Positions 26,247 to 56,279 of a DNA stretch of 64,000 nucleotides are shown one piece after another. Numbering within the stretch: position 1 is the first letter of the stretch; each line of letters opens with the position of its first letter. The notes beneath the pieces were generated by a model. It was not told the origin of the DNA. It was given only the letters and a program-made list of their open reading frames with translations, and made no database searches. This stretch comes from Globodera rostochiensis (lineage: Eukaryota; Nematoda; Chromadorea; Rhabditida; Heteroderidae): assembly GCA_018350325.1 (NCBI GenBank), contig JAEVLN010000003.1:2695978-2759977 (forward strand), in the 5' to 3' direction. The translations under genes were made by a program, and so were the position numbers.

Positions 26247-29200
26247 TCAATCGTCGTCCCTTGCGGACACAACCTGCTCGCTTATCTCGGACATGGCACT
26301 CAGTGTGTGGTTAAGCCCTGAGATTGTGTAATTGATCAGCGACGCCAGCTTAGGGGCTGTCGGTTCCCGACCAAAACCGAAAACCCGGAGAATTTCGGTT
26401 ATTGGTTCGGTTAAGCGACACGTTCAATTTCGGGTTCGGTTTGACCGAATCGTTCTGTTTCGGTTCCGGTTTCTACCGATGAAGCCCCAGAAATCGATCG
26501 CATAAATTATAAAAGTCGGATCACTCACACTAGGGTTCGGATAATCGGGTTGGGGCCGGGCGGGCTTTTTTCCGGGCAACCCGAAAGTGGCCGGGCGGGC
26601 ATTTCCGGGCGGGCTTTTTTCGATTTTTTGTCCGGGTGGACTTTGCCGGGCGAATACCGGGCTTTAGCCCGGATCGAATATTTCCTAGTCGGGCGCCCGC
26701 CCGGCCGAATGCCCGCCCGTTGCCCGTCCGAACCCTAACTCACACTGTCCGATCATCGATTTCTTCGGCTGCGGCTTTTGCTGCTGTTCGACGACATCGC
26801 CAGCAGCCGGTGTAAGGCATTCTTCAACATCCGGATAATACACCGCGTTATGTGTTGCTGCTGTGCCCTGAAGCGAAATTCAAATTAAATTATGTCGGGT
26901 AAGATAAAAGCAAAATGGTAGCCCCGGCGGGGGCGCGAATTGACCCCCCCCCCCACGACCCTCGGCACGGTGAGGCAAAATGGTAGCCCCGGCCGGGGCG
27001 GGAATTGAATCTCCCCCATGACCCTCGGCGCCGTGATCAGCTTCACACCAAGCCAATGCTTCTTACCGTCTGCTGAACTACCGGAGGGCGTCCCATAAGC
27101 TGACCCCCTTTAGGCTCTTTATGCCCCAGCCCTGGAGGCGTCGGGACCTATAATTGTTAGCGGCACCTTTGTCTTCAACAATCGCTCCTTCTCCACAAGC
27201 TTTCGCATTTCTCGGGCCCCCCATCGCTCCTTGGCCTTCGGGTTCAGTGTGTGTTTGAACAGTTTGAGCGCTTTTTCCGAAAACATGTCCCAGTACTTTG
27301 GTAAGTGCGGCACTTTTCTCTTCATCCTGAATGTTTTGGCAATCTCCATTCAATGCTTCATCATTTCCATGCCCCCCCCGCCCCTGAAAGCATTGTTTCG
27401 CAAAGTTCAGCTTGAATTGCTTAATCGTCTTCATCTCCCAATGCTTCATCTCCCTCTCCCCACTAATTATCAATTAGCCTTTCTTATGCTTCATCTTTCC
27501 CTATCGCTTCAGCCCCTAGGCGCCAACCATTGGTCCCACTCCCAGAACGGTTTGCACATGATGGTCGCCTTCTGCCACGGAAACTTGCCCTTCAAGCAGT
27601 AGGCCACCAGAATGCCTGAACACGCTTTTATTGCTTGCGGCGATGCCTTCCCCTTCCCCCGCCCATTTTCTGCCCACCGGTTGCCCAAATGTCGACACTG
27701 GTCGCGACGGCATACGACTCATTCGGCACTTTGTCACAAAGTTCGGGGCCGCTGTACGAATTGACCGTCTCCTGGTGTCTGACCGTCGACCCGGTCGCTT
27801 TGGTCAGACACAAATCGATCAATTTGACCTTTGGCGGCAAAAGTTTTTTGAACGCATTTTTTGTGCCATTTCATTTACCCGTGACAATTTGTTCGGGTCC
27901 AAAATCAGCACGGATTCCGCACGAATGTTACGGTGCGTAAGCCCTAAATATTTCATTATATTTTATAAAAGCACGAGGACGATCGCGGATTTGAATAATG
28001 GATTGTGATCCGGATGTCCGCGGATATAAAAGTCACGGAATGTCCGGGAACCGGATTTATAAATAATTTTACCCGATTACATATGAGCAGCCACAAAATG
28101 CCAAAACATTAAATGCCAATTAAATTTATAATTACCTTCGCTGTGCATAAACTCCACAGCGGCGAGAACCTTTGAAGGACAAATAAAAATGGACTTTAGT
28201 TTTTGTGATTCATAGTCGGGTTGCTCCCCGACCCCTCGGAGCGGGAAAGTCGGGGCGGGGGGGAGGTCGAGGTTAGTTGGCCATGTCGGGGTCGAGGACG
28301 TCCAAATATTCGGGGGTCGGGGAGGTCGGGGTTGGCCATGTCGGGAGGTCGAGGAGCAACTCTAATTCATAGCTCAAAAAGTAGTCCACCTTCAGCATGA
28401 TCAGCTTGGTCGCCTGTTCACTGAAGCCTGGAATGAATTGAAAAATGTGTGGATTAATCAAAGCCATCGGCTGAAAAACCTCCGGGATGAATTGTCAACA
28501 GTTCCTTGAGAGAAATTTGCCCTGGGGCGCATTCTTGGACGAAGAAAAAAGCGCTTTCATCGTCAGTCTGTAAGAAATGAATTTGATTTTGTTAGATAAT
28601 TGGCGATCAATCGATCCATTGATTGATCAGACCAACAAATGCCATGTGATTGATCTCAATCTCTCATCAAACTTTTGTCCAATCAATCACTTTCCCGAAT
28701 TTACCTCAAAGCATCCGTCGAAAGTGTCCAAAATGTTCGGATGGGCGGACAAAAAGCGGGCCAAGTGATATTCATGCAAAAAGTCCGCCTTTAATAAATA
28801 TGAAAATTTGCTTTTATATTTATAAATTTGCCTGTTTTGTGGCGGGTCGCGTGAACATTTTCAGGGCAACCTTTTGGCGCGACTGTTTGTGTTCCGTAAG
28901 TTGCACAGTGCCGAAATGACCCGAGGAAAGCTGTGAAAAAACGGAACGAGAAATTCCATAATGATCGCCCACAATCGAATCGCTTACTGAGATGAAGCGC
29001 CAATCGGTATGGATGTAACCGGATTCCCCGGATTGGATTTCAAAAAAAGTCCGGAATCCGGCATGCCGGACCCAAAATGTCCGAAAATCCAATCCGGAAT
29101 CCGGTTACATCGCTGGGTATGGATTCATTGTCGAGGAGAGAAGGTTTGTGCGAAAGAAATGCCCTTCTGCGTTGGCTGACCTCCTTGAGCAGGTTGTAGT

Positions 29201-29538
29201 CGTTGTCCAATGCCACCTTTCGCAGCTCCATCCCGGCGCCGCCAAATGTGCCGTTTCGGTCGCCCATTGTGCTCGCGCGTCGCTTCGGCTCCCCGGCCAA
29301 AGATGCCTTGTGCTGCTGCATGGAGGCTGACCGCTGCTGGCGCTGAACGGCCAGCACGTCAAGACGTTCGGACGGCATTGAGCCGGTGGACAGCTTCAGA
29401 GAGCCACTCTTGGAGATGGAAGCGGAGGAACACTGTGCCACCAATGCCGCCACGTCCGTCGATTGGGCCTTCAGAGAGAGCGGGTATATGGCCAAGGGAT
29501 TTTCGAGGGCGGAGGCCGCCAATTGAATGGATTTCATT
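26247..29538 (-). CDS. SBK-like protein kinase, probable pseudokinase
   Basis: Minus-strand exons: 29538-about 29118 (MKSIQLAASALENPLAIYP, EPKRRASTMGDRN), then 28930-28832, 28788-28705, 28567-28480, 28427-28390, 28169-28136, 27943-27879, 27828-27678, 27615-27528, 27326-27197, 27147-27067, 26867-26744, 26356-26247. All phases agree from 28930 on. The kinase domain aligns with SH3-binding kinase (SBK1): LSSGHFGTVQL, KVALKMF (Lys kept), HPNILDTFDGCFE, FFFVQECAPGQISL, EFMHSEGLTHRNIRAESVLI, VKLIDLCLTKATGS, SVDIWATGILVAYCLKGKFP, LPKYWDMFSEKALKLFKHTL. HRD is HRN, the metal-binding Asn is Ser (AESVL) and DFG is DLC, so catalysis is unlikely. The intron at 28831-28789 is GC-AG. The join between the N-terminal exon and 28930 is unresolved because a MITE (29014-29115) sits there and the frames conflict. 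A read-through stop at 27119 would end the protein early. Confidence 0.72.
26349..26490. mobile_element. Inverted-repeat element rich in CGGTT/AACCG
   Basis: Lies mostly in the last kinase intron. Ends aggggctgtcggttcc and accgatgaagcccca are imperfect inverted repeats around many ttcggtt motifs. The last-exon acceptor (ag at 26358-26357 on the minus strand) falls inside the left end. Confidence 0.45.
26531..26737. mobile_element. hAT-like MITE, TAGGGTTCGG family (207 bp)
   Basis: Ends tagggttcgg and ccgaacccta are perfect inverted repeats. The flanks at 26523-26530 and 26738-26745 are both actcacac, a perfect 8-bp target duplication. The interior is made of gggcggg/cccgccc modules. The right-hand duplication carries the donor (gtgagt on the minus strand) of a kinase exon. 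Confidence 0.85.
26910..27045 (+). repeat. Two-copy tandem duplication in a kinase intron
   Basis: aaaatggtagccccggc...gcg.gaattga and cgaccctcggc occur twice, about 65 bp apart, differing mainly in the C run. Confidence 0.7.
28216..28364. mobile_element. hAT-like MITE, GTTGCTCCCCGAC family (149 bp)
   Basis: Ends tcgggttgctccccgacc and ggtcgaggagcaactcta are inverted repeats. The flanks 28208-28215 and 28365-28372 are both attcatag (perfect 8 bp). In a kinase intron. Relative at 11437; a similar cccgacccctcgg block is at about 32540. Confidence 0.8.
29014..29115. mobile_element. MITE, CAG-GATGTAACCGG family, in kinase coding region
   Basis: Ends tgtaaccggattccccgg and ccggaatccggttacatcgctg are inverted repeats; the left end is about six bases short of the family consensus. 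The flanks 29006-29013 and 29116-29123 are both ggtatgga (perfect 8 bp). The insertion is where the N-terminal and kinase exons should join. Confidence 0.75.
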
Positions 29539-30170
29539 TCGACAGAGAAAGAGGCATTTTGGAAATCCAAGAAGTCGGAGGAGGTCGGTGGAGGAGGAAA
29601 ACGAACGGATGCCCTCCAGAGTTTAATTCCAATTCAATTCTTTTTGCTGTCCCCCCTCCCCGTCCATTCATTCATCGAATTGTTTGTGCGCCAATTCACC
29701 AATTGAAGTGCCCGTCGCCCATTGAGCACCTTTCGGCTTTTTTTGGCCCATTAGTGAGGAGACGGAAGGGGAAGAATAGAAAAGGGAAGAATAAGAGGGG
29801 AAGAAAGAATTTTAAAGAAAAGGAAGAAGGATAGTTCAAAAATTGCGGGTACGCGGGCATTGCAGAACATTGCGGATCGGGGGTTCGGGTGTACCCGTAC
29901 CCGAATGCGGCTAATTTTGTTCAAAAATTAGACGGGTACCCGCGGGGGTCCGTCGTACGCGTACCCGCGGAGCGAGTAAATGCGCCCTATTTACAACGCC
30001 GACTCTTCTTGGACTGCTCGAGAATGATAGTCTCTTAAGTTCTTGTGCGTCTGGGTCATGGGGATTGCGGATTCATTGGAAGGGGGGGGGGGTCCATTCT
30101 CGAATCTCGAATTTGGTCTCGATTCTCGGACTTTTCAACTTTCAATCTCTGCCCAAATCCCTCCACCCAC

Positions 30171-30766
30171 CCGTTGCAGTATTTGCGTGTCCCGGTATCG
30201 CGCATTGCCTCCCCTCTCGTGCAGTGACGCGTTCTTGCGCACGCCGCGCGTGTTCTGCACATCCTCAACCTGCCGAATGTTCTCCTCCCACATTTTGAAC
30301 ACCTCGTCAGAGTTCATGAACAGCCGTGACACGTTCTCATCTCTGAATATATGTATCATCATTATTAGTTTATAGTCTATTGTCCTTTTTTTCTTTTGGT
30401 TTTTCGCCATTTTGTCCAATTTTTGTTTGCCATTCACCCCCACCGGGTCAGTGCCGAGTCGGTGCCCGTGCCGATCACTGCCGCTTTTGCGGCGGACGCA
30501 AACAGTGCGGCTACGTGCAGCGGGGAAGTGCCGTTGAAGACACTCTGTCTCAATTTGCTTGGCACCGATCGTTTGGCCGAAATGCGTTGGATTTGTTGCC
30601 GGGTTGGGGACGACGAGAGGGAGGACGAGGCCGAATGTTTGGGCGACGGGGACATGGAACCCTCGCGACTGTCCCAGCAGAAGCTGTCCGCCTCCTCCGC
30701 TTCCGCCTCCTCCTCTTCCGCCAAAGCTTTGTCGGCCGCCGCATTCTGTGGACACTTATCCGACAT
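30171..30766 (-). CDS. Unidentified gene, two exons seen (partial)
   Basis: Exons 30766-30444 and 30342-30171 on the minus strand, joined in phase (CG plus A). The protein starts MSDKCPQNAAADKALAEEEE, just after a good acceptor (ctagcag), and is acidic and Ser-rich. It continues RQSVFNGTSPLHVAALFASA, where GTSPLHVAA resembles an ankyrin repeat start, then RLFMNSDEVFKMWEENI. A donor (gtgggt) follows 30171, so more exons are expected at lower coordinates. It could be the 5' part of the kinase gene, but the phase at 30171 does not fit the kinase N-terminal exon in any way I could find. Confidence 0.45.
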
Positions 30767-30925
30767 TTCCGCTTCTGCTAGAAGATGGCTTGTCAGTGTG
30801 CCAAAATTGGAAGGTCCGGAGGGGGCAATGGCATTGGCATTGCGGAGGAGAGGAACTCCCTCCAGCAAAAAGATGAGGAACATAAGACACTCGCTATTCT
30901 TAATTTGAAGCTTTGGAGGGGACAC

Positions 30926-33408
30926 GGGGGGGGGGCTCCCTCTCCCCTCCGGCGATATCCCTATCGGTCCGTCCGTTTCCGTTGTTTCGGCATTTTCTCG
31001 TTTTTGAAAATCGGATTAGTTCGTTTGGCAATTTTGGAACGGAGAGGGCGGTAGAAGTAAGAGTTGTTGGGTGAGTTGGAGGAGGCACATTTGGGGGTGA
31101 ACGGGGGGAGGGGGGGGGGAATTTGGAGAGAATGTGACAGGGATATGGATAGGACGAATCAGTGAGGCGGTAAACAAATAATGATAATGTTATGGGGGGG
31201 GGGGGGTTGGGTGAGTACACGGAGAGGACGACGACCTCTCCAGCAATTAGCCGAGGAGTTAGCTTCAGCTAATGCTCTCATCTCAAGTGGGAGCGATGGT
31301 TGGGAGATGTGCCCTCTTCTGCGGCGTGGAAAAGAGCAAAAGTTTGGTAAAACACCACCGGGCCGGCGATGACGACGACAAGACTGGAACAGAAACGATA
31401 TTTCGCAAAATTGTCTAAAGTCGCAAACTTTTTATGCAATTGAATGGTCTTGTTCGCACTCCTCCTTCTCGAGTGATCAGTTCAGTTCAGATCACCCACT
31501 CCCTCTGCTCAACCAGTGCCCCCCCCCTTCCCTCCCGGTCTCTCCCTTCCACTGTCCCCAACGCTCTTCATCCCAATGCACCCCCCAAACCCCCCCCCCC
31601 CCTACCCCCCTGCTACCCCCTCCCCCCGATCCCCCCCCCCCTTTGCCTATTCCCCTCCGGCGTTTCTCTTCTTCCATTTGTTGCCCACACTCTCCACTCC
31701 TCTTCCATTGGAAGAAAAACAGCCAACCAACCAACAAACTACGAAGAACGAATTAACCCCCCCCCCCCAAAATTCCTGCTGCCCCACCGCTCTCAAAAAA
31801 AGTGTGGCCCGCCGCCGCCCTCCTCCGGAGTCCGGACGCCCTCTTCCAATTCTCCAACTTCGACCCCCCCCCCCCCTCCTCTTTATGCCAACTTTCAAAA
31901 ATTCAAAAACAACACAGCAAAATGTAGAAAAGTCTTTGGGGGAAAGGACATTGGTGGTCAAAGATCATTTTGTTAGTTCCCCCCCCCCCCAAATAATCAT
32001 TGAAAGAGGGGCCGGGCCGGCCCTAAAGGGCAAATCGCTTTTATTACATTTTGAACTCCCCTCCCCCACCCTCCCCCCGGCCCCCGGGCCCTTCTCCCCT
32101 CCGAATACATATTCCCGCGTTTGGTCGGATTGAATTCAATTTTGAGCCCAAATAGATGGGCGGCATCGAGCAACTCTGGCCGGTTGAGGACGACCCCCCC
32201 CCCCCCCCCCCCCCCCCCTCCCATCGTCCTCATTTCTTTTTCACCTTTTGACTCCCCCCCCCCCCCTCTCCGTTTCTCGGGGTTCCGTCAAAAATGCAAA
32301 AAAGCCGTGAAAGAAAAGGGGGGGGGGGGGGAGCGGGACAAAGCGCCCGAGGTGATAGGATGGAATGTGATGGCACCCAGACACTGTGTCAAAACGGGCA
32401 CGAATTACGCATTCCCTCCCCCCCCCCGGCGTCCATCCACGTTTTCTGATTCTTATTATTGACCTCCTTCTCTGTTTTTCATTGGCCAAATCAGTGAGTG
32501 CCAGTTCTGTGAGAGTGTTGTACTTTTAAGCAGGGTTCAGCCCCGACCCCTCGGGCGGAAAAAGTCGGGGTCGGGGTTTTTCCCAACAAAAACCCCAAAA
32601 ATTTCAAAAAAGTCGGGGTCGGGGACGGCCCCTTCCATTGCCCTCTTGATGACGCCTCTTCCCCAATTTTCCCATCGCCCGTCTCATTTTCATTTCATTT
32701 CATTTTTTCATCAACCACCAAAGAGTCAGCCAGTCGGATAGAAGCATTTGAATGGAATGCCCGCGGGGGACATTGCTCCAACAACAAAAAAATGCCAACA
32801 AAATGGGCGCTCGCACCTTTTTGCCTGCCTAAAGTGGGCACAGGGCAAATGGGCGGGCCGGTGCTGACGATACATAAAATGATGATAGGGGCCAAATGGC
32901 ATTCGCCCGGGGGGGGCAGGGGGGGGCAACAGTATTAAATTGCTCCGTGTAATCCCTCGAATTGTCGGGAATCCATTTTATTCTCGAATACCAAAAGATT
33001 GGGAGGATAAACATAGTTCTCCCCGTTCCATGCACTAACCACCAATTCCGTGTTTAGGAAGTCGTTCGACGGATTAGTGACCACGAGGGGAGACTTTTTC
33101 ATTGTCCAGTCAGCAGCACTTTTTCCCTCTTAAATTTTGGTCATACGTACGTCATCATCCGTGGCGTGTAAATCGAGAGCTTCGAGTACGTCTCCATATT
33201 CATTCGACAAATGATCGATCAGCCGGGGAACAACGAATGAACAACATCTGCTGATCCATTTCATCATAATCTCGTGCCCGATCATCCGCCACAGTTGCTC
33301 CTCCATCGGACAGAACCATCACTCTTCAGCCTCAACTGATCATCTGCTGGTCCATAGAGACCTTAGCCCCTCAACTCCGAGCCGTCCGTCTTCGCATTGC
33401 CGTGCTTG
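30926..33408. other. Spacer dominated by C and G homopolymers
   Basis: No gene supported. Runs include 31192-31206, 31585-31602, 31758-31768, 31865-31877, 31981-31990, 32194-32218 (one of the longest C runs in the window), 32256-32266 and 32321-32332. Pro-rich and Gly-rich open frames on both strands are products of these runs. Confidence 0.55.
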
Positions 33409-35171
<1,763 letters not shown>

Positions 35172-35449
35172 ATAATTATCACCAAAAAATGAGTTGATAC
35201 CGCTTGAGGTCAGACTCGGATTCTACGCCCCCCCCCCCCCGGAATGCTAAACATAGTATATGATCTCGGTCATGATTGTATGTGCATGTCTATATTTCAT
35301 AAGAATGTTTGAATGCAGCCCCCGTTTTGCAAATTCTCGACATTTTTAAATCCGATTTACAAGAAATTTATGCACCATTGAGAACAAAGAAAAAAAAACA
35401 GAATTTGACAACACTAAATGCATACCTAAGCGACAATAAATATAAATGA

Positions 35450-53027
<17,578 letters not shown>

Positions 53028-53303
53028 CTTAGAAAACTTAAAAATCTAAACAAAATTAAAGTTTTATTCAAATAATGTAAGAGGTAGCGATTTAAGCTTA
53101 ATATTTCATTCTCCACATGAGTCCGGTAAAACAACAATTTCATTTCCGGGAACGGTTATTCTCAAATTTAACGGGACGGGAAGCGGGATTCCCGTGTCTA
53201 ATTTTGCTTTTTTGGTACGCAGCGGTGAATTTCTGATATTGATATGAACGCGCCCGTGAAAATTTTAACAAAAATTGAAAATTTATTATGTCTTGTTTTA
53301 GAC

Positions 53304-54401
53304 CAGGGCTCCCAGATGAAAATTTTCAAAAGCCTCATTTGGCAGGCAAAAAAACCTCATTTGGGACCAAAAACCTCATTTTGCTAAAACATGTTTTTTT
53401 TGCGCGCGGTTTTCCCAAATACTTTTTTTATTGGGGGGGGGGGGTCGGCGGTGCCGATAGGCGCCGCCGAGAAAATTTTTTGCATTTTTTACTCGATTTA
53501 TTAAGAGATTGGAACTAAATTTGCAGAAGATGTGATGCGTTTTTGCTTTAAAAAAAATTGAAAATGAGGTTTTTTATTAAGAAAATTCCCGATTATTTCA
53601 AAACGGAAACGCTTTTTCATTAAAAATGAAACACTATGGGTCAAGCCCAGCAGCAGACAAAAATAAACGATGCGCCAAAATTTACACAATTTTACCACTA
53701 ATTCAAAAAATAACCTTGCGGCAGACAGCATATTGTCAGACACTATATCCCCCACCATTGAAATTTGTTTCGATTTTCGAAAGCTTGTAACTCAGGCTAA
53801 CAGCTATATTTCTTGACCAAATTTTGCAGTGATGCTTCTAGCACTCCCTTCTTACCCTTACCTAAATTTGGTGGAGTTTGGAGAATTTTGAAAAAATTTG
53901 GTTTGAAAAATTTAAACGTTTTTGACTATAACAAAAATCCTGGGCCGCATTCATTAACCATGATACTGAAAAACGATAAGTTATTTTGTTTTCTAGGGAT
54001 GGTGAAAGTTTGGAGAAGATCTGTAGTTGTAGAGAAAAGTTCTTAGATCCGAAGTGCGGGATGGTCAAAATATTATTAAAAAAGGTGAGAGAGAACGCCA
54101 AAGGAAGAGAACATGTTAGAGATAAAAGGGAAAAGCGAGATAGTACAGGGGGTTTCTCTGCTGCTGGGCTTGACCCATAGTGATGAAACACACAGAGAAA
54201 AAATGAATGAACATTATGCCAAATATTCAAAATTTAATAGAAATTTACCATTTACCAGTGAAATTTCTAAAAAGCCTCAAAAAACCTCATCAAACTCCAA
54301 AAAACCACAAAATGAGGCTAAACCTCATTTTAAAAATTTAGCCTCATCGGACTATCAAAAAACCACAAAATGAGGCTAAAACCTCAAATCTGGGAGCCCT
54401 G
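53304..54401. mobile_element. TIR element (1098 bp) upstream of dhc-1
   Basis: Ends cagggctcccagat and atctgggagccctg are perfect inverted repeats. Inner arms contain repeated aaacctcattttg/caaaatgaggctaaa modules. The flanks ttttagac and cggtaaac are at best a decayed duplication. No transposase. It carries the GC-rich palindrome at 53445-53471 and hosts the nested element at 53632-54182. Confidence 0.8.
53632..54182. mobile_element. Nested TIR element (551 bp)
   Basis: Ends cactatgggtcaagcccag and ctgggcttgacccatagtg are perfect inverted repeats and extend further as cagcaga/tctgctg. The flanks share atgaaa (possibly atgaaaca, 8 bp). It lies wholly inside 53304-54401, so it is the younger insertion. 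No coding capacity. Confidence 0.8.
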
Positions 54402-54757
54402 CGGTAAACTCTTATGCATTGGTTTTTTGAAAGATGTAATTTAATGAAAGCGCAGAAATACTGGTAATTTCAATTCAGCAAACCCACTTAAAATTAACTT
54501 TCTGATGTCTCATTATCAAGGAAGGATAGTCAATTCGCCAAGATCGCCCAACTCCGTCAATGCCCAGTTTCGCAACAAAAACACGCCTAGATGAGAGATC
54601 TATTATCAAAATCCATTCAATCATTCATTTTGTATCATTTTTTGTTGTCAATGGAATGAGTTAATAAAATTTGAAGCTTTTATGCTTTCGCGCATTACCA
54701 AAATGCTTATCGTTTGTTAAGAAAATTTAAAAAGGAAATTGAATTTTTAAAATTTGT

Positions 54758-54898
54758 AGGCGAAGTGGTACTTTTTGGCTGTGTAGGCAAAATGGTCGGT
54801 AGGCGAAATGGTATATAGGCAAAGTGGTATTTTTTAGCTTCGTAGGCGAAATGGTACTTTTTAGCTTTGTAGGCGAAATGGTACATAGGCGAATTGAC
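54758..54898 (+). repeat. Tandem GTAGGCGAAATGGTA repeat
   Basis: About six diverged units of taggcgaaatggtac, some separated by tttttagcttcg, end 26 bp before a TATA box. A related aattcgcc unit lies just outside. It may be part of the promoter of the downstream small gene. Confidence 0.75.
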
Positions 54899-54923
54899 GG
54901 AAATTTTTGTGTGAGAAAAAGGG

Positions 54924-54931
54924 TATATAAA
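54924..54931 (+). promoter_or_regulatory. TATA box
   Basis: tatataaa, with a spliced 5' leader starting roughly 25-35 bp downstream. It is the clearest TATA box in the window and points to the basic repeat-protein gene. Confidence 0.6.
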
Positions 54932-55116
54932 GCGGCAAATTCAATGCCAAACCATTCGTTTTCACACACATCAAATCTGTTACCTGTTCTCTTCAATCGC
55001 CAACCTGCTCTTCATTGAATCTCAAACGTGTTCTGGCTCTGAACCACTACTCCCGCTTCACACGTAATTCTATTATTATTTTTTTGATTTCTTCTAAACA
55101 AGCTTTCTTTTACAGA

Positions 55117-55392
55117 ATGACTAGAGACGGAGAAAGACGCAAATCGAGAAGCAAAAAGCGAAGCAAGAAGGCTCAGCATCGTCATGGTCGTCCGACGGCT
55201 GCCCATCCTGATCCTACGGCTGCCATGATTGTTCAGCCTGACCCGACGGCTGGCATGCTTGTTCAGCCTGACCCGACGGCTGGCATGCTTGTTCAGCCTG
55301 ACCCGACGACTGGCATGCGTGCGCAGTCTGCAAAAGGTGATGCGCAGACTTCTGGTGCGACTGGTATCACCCCAACGCGTCCAAAGATGTAA
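55117..55392 (+). CDS. Small basic protein with 10-aa repeats (91 aa)
   Basis: ATG 55117 lies two bases after an acceptor (ttttacag); a 5' UTR exon from about 54955 to about 55064 ends at gtaatt. The protein begins MTRDGERRKSRSKKRSKKAQ, a strongly basic, nuclear-signal-like segment. About three and a half copies of a 10-aa unit (VQPDPTAGML) follow, then a neutral tail ending TPTRPKM. There is no signal peptide. The 30-bp repeat units are nearly identical at DNA level, so they are recent. Family unknown. The TATA box and spliced leader support real expression. Confidence 0.55.
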   Translation: MTRDGERRKSRSKKRSKKAQHRHGRPTAAHPDPTAAMIVQPDPTAGMLVQPDPTAGMLVQPDPTTGMRAQSAKGDAQTSGATGITPTRPKM

Positions 55393-55414
55393 TTGTGTGG
55401 CCAATTGGAACAAC

Positions 55415-55560
55415 AAACGATCGTGTTTAATGCCGCTGTAATTGTATTGTGATTTCCTATGTGTGTAATTATTCTCTGATTGTATTGGATCAAAAGATCT
55501 TGTTTAATGCCGCTGTAATTGTATGTGATTTCCCTATGTGCGTAATTTGGCTATGTTTAT
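55415..55560 (+). repeat. Two-copy repeat in the 3' region of the basic repeat-protein gene
   Basis: gtttaatgccgctgtaattg followed by gatttcc.tatgtg.gtaatt occurs twice, about 75 bp apart. Confidence 0.7.
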
Positions 55561-56279
55561 CTAATTGTATATTTCTGTCGTAAAATGAGACTCGATAAAT
55601 TCTTGATCGAAATTTTGACATCTCGCCCATTTGACAACAAGGGGTAACAGTGTAGTTTGTGGGCCCCCATTTTTGAAAAAAAATTAAAACGCAGGTGAAG
55701 AACCCAATTTCGGGTTTCAATTCTCAAGCCCAACCGCCTAAGTTCGAGTTTCATAATTTCCAACTCCTCTCTTTATGATGTCTTTTTCCGGTTTTGAGAA
55801 TTTTTGTCTGAGTCCGAACAAGGAAAACGCCGGTGCAGCTGGCATCCGAATTTGAGACCTCGATTGGAATGGACGGAGGACGACTCGTTCCCGGCCAACT
55901 CGTTCACCCCCAACTCGTTCCCCTTTTCAACAGTTTTTTCGTTATAACTTCTTTCAAAATTAACCAAAAAAGCTTACAGTTAGTAGAAGCTTTCAAAAAT
56001 AAAAGCTAAGCGATTGGCCAAATCTCAAAAAAGTTATGGCCAGAAAACCTTTTTTTGGCCACCAGGTATTCTCCACGAACCTGGATTTTTAATCCAGAAA
56101 ATCCAGATCCAGGTCATTTCCAAAATCCAGATCAAGGTTTTTTCAAAATTCCGGTCTCTACTGGGAAAGATTCTGTTGGTAAATTAGGTAGTCCATGTTT
56201 TTATAACTCACTATACTACACATGACCTTTCTGGATTTCCCTATTCAGAGCTCAACAAATTCAATTATACATTACACAA
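55561..56279. other. Spacer upstream of mrpl-4
   Basis: AT-rich, no gene supported. There is a repeated ccaactcgttc motif at about 55890-55920 and a repeated atccagatccaggt-like motif at about 56085-56135. 56180-56279 is probably the mrpl-4 promoter and leader. Confidence 0.5.

Noticed and set aside
31434..32462. Pro-rich open frames of 100-200 codons
   Set aside because: Driven by C homopolymers; they change frame at each run and lack splice or conserved signals.
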